Notes under the pieces: generated by a model | The model's database searches: none | The model's input: only the letters and a program-made list of their open reading frames with translations | Told to the model about the DNA's origin: nothing | DNA from: Verrucomicrobiota bacterium | Lineage (GTDB): Bacteria; Verrucomicrobiota; Verrucomicrobiia; Chthoniobacterales; Terrimicrobiaceae | DNA length: 64,000 nucleotides | Direction: 5' to 3' | NCBI GenBank assembly: GCA_026398255.1 | Contig: JAPLTG010000004.1 | Span: forward strand, 1 to 64,000 | Part shown: in pieces, positions 1 to 8,388 of the stretch | How the letters are laid out: the number at the start of each line of letters is the position of its first letter | Numbering within the stretch: the first letter of the stretch is position 1 | Program-made: the position numbers and the translations under genes

Positions 1-408
1 GGCCGGTTGCCTGTCAAAACCCGGCACGCCTTCACGCGAGGCAGGGCATTTCGGTTCTCCATTACTGTCGCACCTGGGATGCGCAGGCAGGCTGAGGTGA
101 ATATCCTCCCGAGCCAACGGGGTCAAGTCTATCAACTCGCCACTCGGCAAGTCCATCTGCAGGGAAAAGGGATCCACCACGATATCGCGCTCAAAATTTT
201 CCAAGCAGGACACGCATTCCATCCGAACGCGCACGGCCAACCGACCAGTGGCAAAAAGCCCTCCGTCACTCAAGCCAACATCGAGCGAGTAGCTTAGCGG
301 TGAGACGGCCGTGACGCCCGCCTCCTCGAGGCCGAGCGGTTCCGCATTTTCTTCTCCCTCCACATGCAGGGTCTCCCCTTCAGGAATCTGGCGCAGGTGA
401 ACTTTCAT
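1..408 (-). CDS. yceD: YceD/DUF177 family protein, partial at left edge
   Basis: Reading the minus strand from the ATG at 406-408 gives an open frame that runs off the left edge. The start reads MKVHLRQIPEGETLHVEGEE. A CVSCLE segment fits the first cysteine pair of the YceD/DUF177 family (usually CxxCLE), followed by a stretch rich in LIDLTPLAREDIHLSLP, which matches the family's conserved middle, and then PRCDSNGEPKCP as the second cysteine region. YceD proteins are linked to 23S rRNA accumulation and usually sit directly upstream of rpmF (ribosomal protein L32); rpmF would lie outside this window. The gene starts 52 nt downstream of the stop of the phosphatase-like gene and may be cotranscribed with it. 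Confidence 0.85.
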   Translation of the reverse strand, partial: MKVHLRQIPEGETLHVEGEENAEPLGLEEAGVTAVSPLSYSLDVGLSDGGLFATGRLAVRVRMECVSCLENFERDIVVDPFSLQMDLPSGELIDLTPLAREDIHLSLPAHPRCDSNGEPKCPASREGVPGFDRQPA

Positions 409-459
409 GATCAAAAATCTCTTCGATTCGTCTCCAATCTCAGCCAACGGCGACGGCGA

Positions 460-1707
460 TCAAAGACCTTTTTCGACGATCCTGAAAAGATCCGTGTTGT
501 CGAGAAAGCCATGGATTTTTTCGGAACCCGGTCCGGTGGCAACGACCACGGCGTCTTCGGCTGTGCCAATCGCAGCGGCGCGCTTGCTCGCGGCGGGTTC
601 GGTGGATACGGGCCCCTCTGGCGTGACGCGCGTGCCCGACTCGGGGCCGGTGGACCAGGTGATCGATGGCACACCTTGCGCGTTTGTTCCCAAAAGTCCG
701 GCGCCTTTGTCGTTTCGGAAGGGGTATCCATTTAGGCGAAGTCCCCCGACATTTCGCTTTCCGGCGACGATGATCAGCGCGTCTTCGCCCGCATAAGCTT
801 TGGCTTCCCGCACGGCATCATCAAGCGCGAGGAGTTCGCGCAGAGTCCGCTCGCCCTCGTTTTGAGTTCCCGATTTTCCAGCGAGGGCGGCATCGACGAC
901 CAACAAATATCCGCGCTGGTTGTATTGGAGCAATTGGATCGCGTGGCGGACCATCGTGGCGAGCGAAGGCTGGGTGGCGGCCGCCGCGACTTCATCGGCA
1001 AAAGCCAGATTTCCCATGGCGAAAAGGCCGAGAGTTTTTGGGCTGCGCCAGCGCGGGGTTTGCTCGAGTTCCGTCTGCGTCAGGGCCACATCGTAGCCTC
1101 GCTCCCGCATTTCTTGGAGGAGATCTCGTCCATCCTGGCGCCGGCCACCTTGGAGCGTCGGCAAAAAATCCGCCGCGCCACCGCCGAGAAGAATATCGAT
1201 GGTGGGATTCTCCGCGAGCTGCCTGGAGATCGTCATGTAGTCGAGGGGGTCGGAGGTGGAGGCGTAAAAGGCCGCCGGCGTGGCATCCGTGAGCGAGGCA
1301 TTGGAGACAAGGCCGGTAAGGCGACCGCACTGCGCCGCGATTTCCAGAAGATTTGGGAGTTTGGTGTTTCCACTCACCACGCCCAGAGAGCCGTTGTTGC
1401 CCTTGCGGCCTGTGCCGATTGAGGTCGCCGCGGCCGCCCCATCGCAAACAGCGAAATCATTCGCGTGGGTCCTGGCGAGAGCGAGGTAGGGAAAGGACTC
1501 GAGAGCGAGGCGGTGATCCGCGCCACCCTCGTAGTTCCGGGCCGGTGTGAGCACCGATGGAGTCAGGTTGTCCGCTAAAAAAAGAATCACGGCGAATGGC
1601 CGCTGAACGACCCATTTCACGTAAAACACACCTCCAAGTCCGAGAAAAACGAGTAGGCAAAAAAGAGCGAGCAGCCGGTTGCGAAATTTTTTGCTCATGG
1701 AAAACAT
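460..1707 (-). CDS. alkaline-phosphatase-fold membrane-anchored pseudoenzyme
   Basis: A 415-residue protein with a basic N-terminus and one membrane anchor (about residues 11-31), then a domain that aligns by eye with the alkaline phosphatase family. The first metal-binding Asp is kept in FLADN (D46), and DATPAAF (D141, T143) matches the family's DATPAA block. The catalytic Ser motif (normally DSA followed by ATA) reads DGAAAAT at 89-95, so the nucleophile is Gly. The block normally VEGxxIDxAxH reads VDAALAGKSGT (271-281), and the ADH block reads AGK (315-317), so the other metal ligands are absent. The LRLNGYP tail of that block is intact, which argues for true homology. The frame is intact, so it is probably a conserved non-catalytic relative. 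The start at 1707 has a GGGGGA stretch 5 nt upstream; an ATG at 1698 is the alternative. Confidence 0.75.
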   Translation of the reverse strand: MFSMSKKFRNRLLALFCLLVFLGLGGVFYVKWVVQRPFAVILFLADNLTPSVLTPARNYEGGADHRLALESFPYLALARTHANDFAVCDGAAAATSIGTGRKGNNGSLGVVSGNTKLPNLLEIAAQCGRLTGLVSNASLTDATPAAFYASTSDPLDYMTISRQLAENPTIDILLGGGAADFLPTLQGGRRQDGRDLLQEMRERGYDVALTQTELEQTPRWRSPKTLGLFAMGNLAFADEVAAAATQPSLATMVRHAIQLLQYNQRGYLLVVDAALAGKSGTQNEGERTLRELLALDDAVREAKAYAGEDALIIVAGKRNVGGLRLNGYPFRNDKGAGLLGTNAQGVPSITWSTGPESGTRVTPEGPVSTEPAASKRAAAIGTAEDAVVVATGPGSEKIHGFLDNTDLFRIVEKGL

Positions 1708-1747
1708 TTGCGTCCCCCGCGCGCCGTCGGCAATATGAATCTCCGTT

Positions 1748-1821
1748 TGCCCTGTGGTGTAATGGTAACACAGTGCCCTTTGGAGGCATTATTCATGGTT
1801 CGAGTCCATGCGGGGCAGCCA
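1748..1821 (+). tRNA. tRNA-Gln (anticodon UUG)
   Basis: A 74-nt cloverleaf with the CCA end encoded. The acceptor strand TGCCCTG (1748-1754) pairs with CGGGGCA (1811-1817). The anticodon stem GTGCC/GGCAT encloses the loop CTTTGGA, placing TTG at 1780-1782. The T arm carries GGTTCGAGTCC. It lies between divergently arranged genes, about 40 nt from the start of the phosphatase-like gene on the other strand. Confidence 0.97.
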
Positions 1822-1948
1822 CTCTTTTTGCAGTGGAGCGGGCCTGAATCAAAGTCAGACCCGTGGAAATCAAGGAGTGGTCATTGTCCACAGCGGGCAA
1901 TCGAGTCTTGAGCCCCGAGCGAAGTGGGGATTAGTTTTCGGTTCAACC

Positions 1949-2362
1949 ATGTCCCACCTCCCGAAAGATTGGCGATTTTTGCGTTCCGCTTGGCTTTTCG
2001 CGGCGATCTTGTCCGGCTCCTCGACGAAGGCCACGGCATTGCTGGATTCCGTCTTCGGCGAAATGATCTCACGCCACGATGTGGTGACCTCATGGCGGCG
2101 GAGACGGTTATTTTTTGCCAAGCTCCTGCGGGAATCGTCGGGCCTGCCGCGATTGGCTGAGGCCGATTTTACAGGGCCAGCCGGCCTGTTTCCTTTTCAC
2201 GAACTCCAAGAACCGGGTCGCAGCGCTCTCGTGCTTCTCTACTTCCGGTTTTTTGCCCCCGAGCAATTGGCCAATGTGATCGGTCGGGCCGAGAAAGATC
2301 TTCCCGGAATTCTAGCCAACGCCAGGGCGGAACTCGCCCAAAAGCTCCCTGCCTCCGCATGA
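1949..2362 (+). CDS. small sigma-factor-like protein (region 4-like C-terminus)
   Basis: A 137-residue protein. The N-terminal part is not recognisable. The C-terminal third (about residues 88-135) has the layout of sigma-70 region 4: an acidic segment, ALVLLYFRFFAPEQLANVIG as helix-turn-helix core, and an ending ILANARAELAQKL that resembles the last helix of ECF sigma factors. It overlaps the next gene by 4 nt (ATGA), and that gene has a cytoplasmic N-terminus and one membrane span, the usual form of an anti-sigma factor. The role as a very divergent ECF-type sigma factor is therefore an inference from sequence pattern plus context. The start at 1949 was chosen because longer in-frame versions would run into the tRNA gene. 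Confidence 0.5.
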   Translation: MSHLPKDWRFLRSAWLFAAILSGSSTKATALLDSVFGEMISRHDVVTSWRRRRLFFAKLLRESSGLPRLAEADFTGPAGLFPFHELQEPGRSALVLLYFRFFAPEQLANVIGRAEKDLPGILANARAELAQKLPASA

Positions 2363-3105
2363 ACCCCCGCACTGCCAGAGGGCTCCTTGCGTCTTACCTC
2401 GACGAGCCGAACGAAATCAAGTCGCCGCTGGTTCAAAAGGCCATGAAAGCGCTTGAACGCTCGCCCGAACTCCAGGCGGAGTTCGACGAACAAACCAACA
2501 TCGATGCTCGAGCGCGCAAGATTCTGGGAGCGGCGGGTGTTCCTTTCGAGGTCGAGGAATCCCTTGCCTCGAAAGTCTCCGCCCTGCCAGCCGGAAGGAT
2601 CAACCCTCGGGATCCCGCGATTTTGGCGGCGGGGATTGGATTTCTCCTGCTGGTGCTCGTGCTGACCTGGAATTTTCTAGGCCGTCCGGCGGCATTCCCC
2701 CCCGACGCCGCTGAGATCGCCGAGCGGGTTATTGAATTGGAAGACGAGCCATTGGACCCCGTTGGAGAGCCCTCCGGCGAGGTGGAGGATTGGTTTTTGA
2801 TGAAGGGATTTGATGGCTTCAAAGTCCCAGAACATCTCGCGGCCAATCTTGCCGAAAGCGGGGGAATCCTGAAAATCAACAACCAGCCGGTGGCCGTCGT
2901 TACCATTCCGCAACGCAATGCGCGCTTCCTTGTTTTCCCGGCCGAGCCATTCGGAATCGATCTTCCCGAGGGCGAATGGCGCTCGGCTCCGATCGATGAA
3001 TTGTATGCCGCCGCGATCCGCGAAATGGACGGCATGTGTTTCATGATCCTGCGTCGCGGCAGCCTCGCCTCGGTGCAAGACTTGATCGGCGCCGCGCCGC
3101 GCTGA
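2359..3105 (+). CDS. single-pass membrane protein, probable anti-sigma factor
   Basis: A 248-residue protein with an acidic soluble N-terminal segment of about 85 residues, one hydrophobic span (about 88-108, rich in Leu/Val/Ile) and a C-terminal region of about 140 residues outside the cytoplasm. It is translationally coupled to the sigma-like gene through an ATGA overlap. No zinc-binding ZAS motif (HxxxCxxC) is present. The extracytoplasmic part has no motif I recognise. The assignment rests on topology and on the coupled upstream gene, so it should be read as a candidate membrane anchor for that regulator. Confidence 0.5.
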   Translation: MNPRTARGLLASYLDEPNEIKSPLVQKAMKALERSPELQAEFDEQTNIDARARKILGAAGVPFEVEESLASKVSALPAGRINPRDPAILAAGIGFLLLVLVLTWNFLGRPAAFPPDAAEIAERVIELEDEPLDPVGEPSGEVEDWFLMKGFDGFKVPEHLAANLAESGGILKINNQPVAVVTIPQRNARFLVFPAEPFGIDLPEGEWRSAPIDELYAAAIREMDGMCFMILRRGSLASVQDLIGAAPR

Positions 3106-3122
3106 GAATTTTTTCGCGCTCG

Positions 3123-3644
3123 CTACTTGAGCGAATCCAGCGCGGCCTGAACCTCTGCGGCGTGCTTGGCGGTTTGAGCCGACTCGGCTTTCCATACGAT
3201 TTTGCCGTCTTTGATCAAAAACGACTGGCGTTTTGTGACCGGCAGCACGCCCAACATGGCAGGAACTCCAAACGCCTCGGCGACCTTCCCATCCGCGTCG
3301 GCGATGAGCGGGAAGGGGAGTTTGTAGTGTTCCTGGAATTTTTTTTGCGACTCCGCCGTGTCGCGGCTCACGCCGACGATTTGCAGATTTTTGGCCTGAA
3401 GACTCTCGAACGCGTCGCGCAACGAACAAGCCTGCGCCGTGCAACCGGGCGTGTCGGCTTTGGGATAGAAGAAAACCAAAGCCGGTCCCTTCGCGTAGGC
3501 ATCGGTGAATCGAAATTCCGCACCGTTTTCATCCAGGGCCGTGATGTCGGGAGCAGGCGAACCGACCTCCAAGGCTTTGACTTTGCCGATTAATCCGAAA
3601 AGACCCATAGTAAGAAAAACGCCGACAATTTTGTAAGTAGGCAT
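3123..3644 (-). CDS. peroxiredoxin, BCP/PrxQ type, exported
   Basis: A 173-residue protein with a hydrophobic N-terminal signal or anchor (about 5-24) followed by a complete thioredoxin-fold peroxiredoxin domain. The active site FYPKADTPGCTAQAC has the peroxidatic Cys68 and a resolving Cys73 five residues later, the arrangement of atypical 2-Cys PrxQ/BCP enzymes. These reduce hydrogen and alkyl peroxides with electrons from thioredoxin-like partners. The signal suggests a periplasmic or membrane-attached enzyme. It is transcribed towards the anti-sigma-like gene, ending 17 nt from it, and divergently from the TPR gene. Confidence 0.9.
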   Translation of the reverse strand: MPTYKIVGVFLTMGLFGLIGKVKALEVGSPAPDITALDENGAEFRFTDAYAKGPALVFFYPKADTPGCTAQACSLRDAFESLQAKNLQIVGVSRDTAESQKKFQEHYKLPFPLIADADGKVAEAFGVPAMLGVLPVTKRQSFLIKDGKIVWKAESAQTAKHAAEVQAALDSLK

Positions 3645-3672
3645 TGGAAACTCCTAGTCCTCCTCAATCTCG

Positions 3673-5043
3673 TTGGCAAACCGCCAGTCCCGATCCGAAG
3701 TGAAAAAGTTCGCCTTCCTTGCCCTCTGTCTTGCCGCTGCCATCGCCGCCGGATCGGGGAGTTTTTTCGACCACGCCGAAACCATGCAGCGCGCCGCCTC
3801 GGGATTCGCCGCGCGTCATGGGCTGGTCGAAGCGGGACTGCGCGACAAACTCGTGGCGCTCGCCTACGAGTCGGGCGGCTGGATGGCCGCTGATGTGCTC
3901 CGTGGCTTGGGAACGGCCGTGCCGGTTTTTCTCTCGTTGCTCCTCGCGTCCGCACTGGTCTTGCGGCTTCCATGGAATTTGGTTCGACGGGGTCGGCGTT
4001 TGCTTCCGCTGCTGGCGTTGGGAGTTTTTGCGTGGGGTGCGTGGAATGGTTTTTCGGTTTGGCGTCACAGAATCCACGATCCGCGCCTGCTCGTGCCGTC
4101 CGAGCTTTTGGGCAAGGCCTTAAAAATCCAGGGGCGCATTTTTTTCAGCCCGAACGCCCTTTTCCTCGCGCCACTTTTTGCGCCGGAAAAAATCGAACCC
4201 AAGTCCTCCCTTGCCGAATCCGCGCGCTTATCTGCTTTTCCCGCCGAGTGGCGCGCTGAAGATCGGAAGTCACCTTTTTCCGCCGTGGTTGTCTCCGGCC
4301 AACTCGCGCCAGCCAATCCGCTTTTGGAAATGCTCTCAGCCTTGCCTGGTTGGCGTCTTGCGGCTGCCGACAACCACGGGGTTCTTTTTGTGCGTGGCGG
4401 CAGTGCCATGGAGGAGCCAACCGTCGAGTCCGCCCAAATCCTCTTCCCGAATCCCGCCAATCAGGCCGTCTATCTCGCCCAGTCCGCGTTGATTCTTGAG
4501 GCCGTTCAGCGTTCCGAATCCCCCGGGAAACTCATGAGTCATGCGCTCGAACTCGATCCCGACAATCCGCATGTGCTTTTGTGTTCCGCCAGCCTGGCCA
4601 CGGGGGAGGGCCGATGGAGCGTCGCCCGCGAGGCAGCCAAGAAGGTCCTCAAACTCATGCCGCACTCCGCGACGGCATCCTATCTTCTCGCTCTGGCGAT
4701 GTTCGAATCCGGCGCGGTTTCCAAAGCCTCCGCCGAGATTGCCTCCCTCGCCGCGCTTCATCCGAACGATACCCAAATCCTCCGACTCCAAGCGCGCATT
4801 GCCAGCGCCGGCAACGACCCCTCCACCGAGGTCGAGGCTCTGGAAAAACTCCTCGCCCTCTCCAAAAAACGCCACCTGCCTTGCGGCAACCTCCACCTGC
4901 TCCTGGGTCAGGCTTGGTCGAAACTCGGCTTCCCCGATCAGGCGCTCGAAAATTACCAAGCCGCCCTTAAAGAAAATCCTCCCCCCGAATTAAAAATCCG
5001 GATCGAGGAGGCGATGGCGCTGATCCGCGAAAAGACTCGGTAG
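3673..5043 (+). CDS. membrane protein with C-terminal TPR repeats
   Basis: About 447-456 residues. The N-terminal half has hydrophobic segments (near residues 12-28, 80-96 and 107-122) typical of BatE- or oxygen-tolerance-like membrane proteins, and the C-terminal 190 residues form helical TPR-like repeats (for example HALELDPDNPHVLLCSASLA and the LALAMFESGAVSKASAEIA block). The initiation codon is unclear: TTG at 3673 or GTG at 3700 (giving MKKFAFLALCL), neither with a good ribosome site. The last 22 codons coincide with a 70-nt sequence repeated near 10.6 kb, so the natural C-terminus may have been altered by a repeat. It probably acts as a scaffold in the envelope; the precise function is unknown. 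Confidence 0.7.
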   Translation: MANRQSRSEVKKFAFLALCLAAAIAAGSGSFFDHAETMQRAASGFAARHGLVEAGLRDKLVALAYESGGWMAADVLRGLGTAVPVFLSLLLASALVLRLPWNLVRRGRRLLPLLALGVFAWGAWNGFSVWRHRIHDPRLLVPSELLGKALKIQGRIFFSPNALFLAPLFAPEKIEPKSSLAESARLSAFPAEWRAEDRKSPFSAVVVSGQLAPANPLLEMLSALPGWRLAAADNHGVLFVRGGSAMEEPTVESAQILFPNPANQAVYLAQSALILEAVQRSESPGKLMSHALELDPDNPHVLLCSASLATGEGRWSVAREAAKKVLKLMPHSATASYLLALAMFESGAVSKASAEIASLAALHPNDTQILRLQARIASAGNDPSTEVEALEKLLALSKKRHLPCGNLHLLLGQAWSKLGFPDQALENYQAALKENPPPELKIRIEEAMALIREKTR

Positions 5044-5044
5044 G
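4974..5044 (+). repeat. intergenic repeat, copy 1, fused into the TPR gene end
   Basis: This stretch matches 10561-10632 nearly base for base over about 70 nt, with three substitutions and one indel. Here it encodes the last residues of the TPR protein (PPPELKIRIEEAMALIREKT, then Arg and stop), while the other copy is non-coding. See the paired finding. Confidence 0.8.
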
Positions 5045-5061
5045 AAAAGAGGCCGCGGTCT

Positions 5062-6054
5062 TCAAAAAGACATCGGCACTGTCGTTCTTGTCTGGCGGTG
5101 AAGAGTCTCGGAGGGCGACTCGCCAAACATCTGGCGATAACGCACCGCGAAGCGCCCCAATTCGGTGAAGCCGAGATTCATGGCGATATCCGTCACTCGC
5201 CCCTCGCTGCGATCCGCTTCCAGCAGTGCCGTTCGGGCGCGGTTCAATCTTCGCCTCAGGAAAAATGTGTGTGGAGTAAGGGCGGTGATTTTCTTGAAGG
5301 AGAATTCCAAGGTGCTTTGGCTCACGCGCAGGAGATTGCACAGCCGGGCCACAGGGATTGGCTCCGGGGTGGCATCAGCGATCTCCGTGGCGCGCCGCAC
5401 CAGCACTGCGGCAGAAGGATGGCCACACGGCAAACTCTTCACATCCACAAGGGACAGGATTTCTCTGTAAACCAAGTCCTCCAGAGCCTCCCGATCCAGA
5501 TTCAAATGGCCCTTCGAGGCGGAGTGCAGGAGTCGCTGCGTTTTCGCGGTGAAGCCGGCCACCGAAGATGGTTTTGCCATCAACGGCATGGTCGAACGGC
5601 CCGGCTGCAGCGCCCGGAGAACATCCCTCGGCAGGCCGGCTTCACCTGCCATCTCAAGCAAACGGGATTGGTCCACCAAAACCACGATCTGCCGGAGGCC
5701 GCCGACGGCATGGACATCCATTTCCTCGCCGCTCATCGCCGAGGCCAGGCAATGCGTGTGCATTTCCTCGCCAGCAAACTTGATGGGAGGCCCGCCGATC
5801 GGCAGCGCCAGCCCGAAGCGTCCACCCAGCAACTCGCCCCGCAGGTGGGTGTGCAATGGGTATCGCTCATGGTAAAAAATCACCCCGCCCGCCGCGATGA
5901 AATCGATCTGCGTCTGCGAGTCCCCCGGCTCGAGTTGGACCGCATCAAGATCGAAAAACTGTCGCACGGTCAGGGCCATGCCCTCGATGCCTTCGCGTTT
6001 GATCACTCCGCTAAGGACCTGACCGGATGGGGAGGGGGATGAATTATTTCGCAT
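5062..6054 (-). CDS. AraC-family transcriptional regulator
   Basis: A 330-residue protein. Residues about 20-210 form a sensor-like N-terminal domain with no motif I can name. The C-terminal 100 residues hold the double helix-turn-helix of AraC/XylS regulators: PIPVARLCNLLRVSQSTLEFSF as the first and VTDIAMNLGFTELGRFAVRYRQMFGESPSETL as the second, ending in the usual FGxSPxE block. The overall form resembles regulators annotated as EutR- or OruR-like, but the ligand cannot be told. It is convergent with the TPR gene (18 nt apart) and divergent from the sulfatase gene, whose promoter could lie in the 136-bp gap. Confidence 0.85.
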   Translation of the reverse strand: MRNNSSPSPSGQVLSGVIKREGIEGMALTVRQFFDLDAVQLEPGDSQTQIDFIAAGGVIFYHERYPLHTHLRGELLGGRFGLALPIGGPPIKFAGEEMHTHCLASAMSGEEMDVHAVGGLRQIVVLVDQSRLLEMAGEAGLPRDVLRALQPGRSTMPLMAKPSSVAGFTAKTQRLLHSASKGHLNLDREALEDLVYREILSLVDVKSLPCGHPSAAVLVRRATEIADATPEPIPVARLCNLLRVSQSTLEFSFKKITALTPHTFFLRRRLNRARTALLEADRSEGRVTDIAMNLGFTELGRFAVRYRQMFGESPSETLHRQTRTTVPMSF

Positions 6055-6190
6055 ACCGGGTGGCCGCTTTTTTGTGGGTCGCTACGATGGTATCAAGGCT
6101 CGGTTCCTGCCCGCCAAGCAAATCCACGATTTCTGCATAGCTCGTGGGAGAGCAGCCCGCTATTGAGCTCGATTCGCCTTTTCCTTTCAC

Positions 6191-7456
6191 ATGAAAATCC
6201 CATCCCGACTCCTCCTCGCCGCCTTGGCGATCTTCACACCGCTTGCATCCCAGGCGGCCGACAAAAAACCAAACATCCTCGTCATTTGGGGCGACGACAT
6301 CGGCCAGTTCGGAAAAAACCACCTCGGCGACCGCGACGACATGCTCCCGACCAACCACGGCTTCGACGAATTTTTCGGCAATCTCTATCACCTCAACGCC
6401 GAGGAGGAACCCGAGAATCCCGACTACCCGAAGGACCCCGAGTTCAAAAAGAAATTCGGCCCCCGCGGCGTCATCCACAGTTTTGCCGACGGTCGCATCG
6501 AGGACACCGGCCCGCTCACCAAGAAACGCATGGAGACCATCGACGAGGAAGTGAATGAAAAAGCCCTCGACTTCATGGAGCGCTCCGCCAAGGAGGAAAA
6601 ACCCTTCTTCCTTTGGTGGAATTCCACCCGCATGCACATCTTTACCCACCTCAAGGAGGAGTCCGATGGAAAAACCGGCCTCGGCATTTATGCCGATGGC
6701 ATGGTCGAGCATGACGGCCATGTCGGCCAAGTGCTCGCGAAACTCAAGGAACTCGGCCTCGATGAGAACACCATCGTCATGTATTCCTCCGACAACGGCG
6801 CCGAGGCTTTCACATGGCCCGATGGCGGCACTACCATGTTCCGTGGCGAGAAAAACACCCAATGGGAAGGCGGCTACCGCGTGCCCACCTTCATCCGCTG
6901 GCCCGGCGTGATCCAGCCCGGCACCGTGATCAACGACATCGGCGCGCACGAGGACATGCTGCCCACGCTCGTCGCCGCAGCCGGAAATCCCGACGCCAAA
7001 GACCAACTCCTCAAAGGCGCAAAAATTGGCGACCGCTCCTACAAAGTCCACATCGACGGCTACAATCTCCTCCCCGCGCTCCAAGGCGAAGCCGAGTGGC
7101 CCCGCCGCGAATTCATCTACTGGACCGATGACGGCAGTGTCGCCGCGCTCCGCTACGACCACTGGAAAATCACCTTCCTCAAACAAAATGCCCACGGAAT
7201 GCATGTCTGGCAGCAACCCTTCGAGGCACTCCGCGCGCCGATGGTCTCCAATCTTCGCATGGATCCCTTCGAGTTGGCCCAGGACATCGGGATGGGCTAT
7301 GACCGCTGGTATCTCGAGCACATGTTCGTCATCGCGCCAGCCGCCTCGTATGTCGGCAACTGGCTGCAAAGTTTCAAAGAATTCCCGCCCCGTCAGAAGC
7401 CCGGCAGCTTCAATCTCGACCGCGTGATGGAGTCGGTCACCAATTTATCCCAGTAG
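6191..7456 (+). CDS. arylsulfatase-family protein lacking the catalytic segment
   Basis: A 421-residue secreted protein with a signal peptide ending near AQAADKK. The start of the sulfatase fold is present (PNILVIWGDDIGQ, metal-binding Asp pair at 35-36) and so are later blocks (TGLGIYADGMVEHDGHVGQV, YSSDNGAEAFTWPDGG, WEGGYRVP). What is missing is everything between DDIGQ and QFGKNHLGDRD: in full-length relatives roughly 80-90 residues here contain the C/S-x-P-x-R sulfatase signature whose Cys or Ser becomes formylglycine. The reading frame is kept, so the product would fold only in part and should not hydrolyse sulfate esters. GGCCAG at the join (about 6300-6305) could be the microhomology used. 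The divergent AraC gene is a possible regulator. Confidence 0.8.
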   Translation: MKIPSRLLLAALAIFTPLASQAADKKPNILVIWGDDIGQFGKNHLGDRDDMLPTNHGFDEFFGNLYHLNAEEEPENPDYPKDPEFKKKFGPRGVIHSFADGRIEDTGPLTKKRMETIDEEVNEKALDFMERSAKEEKPFFLWWNSTRMHIFTHLKEESDGKTGLGIYADGMVEHDGHVGQVLAKLKELGLDENTIVMYSSDNGAEAFTWPDGGTTMFRGEKNTQWEGGYRVPTFIRWPGVIQPGTVINDIGAHEDMLPTLVAAAGNPDAKDQLLKGAKIGDRSYKVHIDGYNLLPALQGEAEWPRREFIYWTDDGSVAALRYDHWKITFLKQNAHGMHVWQQPFEALRAPMVSNLRMDPFELAQDIGMGYDRWYLEHMFVIAPAASYVGNWLQSFKEFPPRQKPGSFNLDRVMESVTNLSQ

Positions 7457-7507
7457 AGAAAAACCCCGAAAAATCACCCGCCGTTTCATCAACTCTCCTC
7501 AACCATC

Positions 7508-8368
7508 ATGCCAACAAACGCTCTTTCATCCTCCGCTCAGGAAAATCTCACCGCAGCCCAAGAAATACTCGCCTCCGCCACTGCCTGGGTATCAACAAAT
7601 GGAATCAAGTTCGCCCTCTCCCTGCTCGGCGCCATCGCCATCTATGTCGTAGGCACCTGGGTAGCGGGTCTGATCCGCTCGGCTCTCATCAACTCGCTGA
7701 ACCGCCGGGGCACCGATCAAACCGTCAATACCTACATCGCCAATATCCTCCACGGCCTCATTCTCGTGATGGTGATCGTGACCGCGCTCGGGCAGATTGG
7801 CATTCCGACGGCCCAGTTCGCCGCTCTCATCGCCGCCGCGGGCTTGGCCATCGGCTTGGCGCTTCAAGGCAACCTCTCGAACTTCGCCTCCGGGTTCCTG
7901 TTGGTATTCTTTCGCCCATTCAAACGCGGCGACTACATCTCCGCCGGCGGCACCGAAGGCACCGTGGAAGACATCGGCATTTTCACCTCCACGCTGGCCT
8001 CCCTCGACAACAAGAAAATCGTCGTGCCCAACTCAGCCATCACCGGCGCGAACATCACAAACTTCAGCGCCCATCCGAAACGGGCGGTCATCGTTCCTTG
8101 CACGGTCGGTGGAACCAACGCCCCGGAAAAAGTCCGCGCCACGCTGCTCGGCATCACAGCAGGCAATCCCCATGTCCTCCCCGAACCCGCGCCGGTCGCC
8201 GTTCTCACCACCCTTGGCGAAAATAAATACACGATGGAACTCCGCGCCTGGTGCAAGCCCGAGAACTTCTGGGCCGCCCAATTCACCCTCAACGAGGCTG
8301 CAAAAAAAGCCCTCGATGAGGCAGGCGTCACCGGACCTCTGCCAGCCATGCGAGTGATCCAAAGCTGA
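7508..8368 (+). CDS. mscS: small-conductance mechanosensitive channel, MscS family
   Basis: 286 residues, close to the length of the E. coli channel. Three membrane segments lie at about 33-55, 76-98 and 103-125; the third is the Gly/Ala-rich pore helix (QFAALIAAAGLAIGLALQG). Then come FASGFLLVFFRPFKRGDYI and the beta domain containing VEDIGIFTSTLASLDNKKIVVPNS, which is the standard MscS signature. The C-terminal domain is complete. The channel opens under membrane tension and releases osmolytes during hypo-osmotic shock. It lies 51 nt after the sulfatase gene on the same strand. Confidence 0.93.
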   Translation: MPTNALSSSAQENLTAAQEILASATAWVSTNGIKFALSLLGAIAIYVVGTWVAGLIRSALINSLNRRGTDQTVNTYIANILHGLILVMVIVTALGQIGIPTAQFAALIAAAGLAIGLALQGNLSNFASGFLLVFFRPFKRGDYISAGGTEGTVEDIGIFTSTLASLDNKKIVVPNSAITGANITNFSAHPKRAVIVPCTVGGTNAPEKVRATLLGITAGNPHVLPEPAPVAVLTTLGENKYTMELRAWCKPENFWAAQFTLNEAAKKALDEAGVTGPLPAMRVIQS

Positions 8369-8388
8369 AGAGTCCCTGCGCTGAGCTT

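Noticed and set aside
1808-1948. Upstream extension of the sigma-like gene
   Set aside because: It would overlap the end of tRNA-Gln and reads as non-coding sequence.
6044-7369. Open frame of 441 codons opposite the sulfatase
   Set aside because: Mirror frame of the sulfatase; composition is that of antisense translation.
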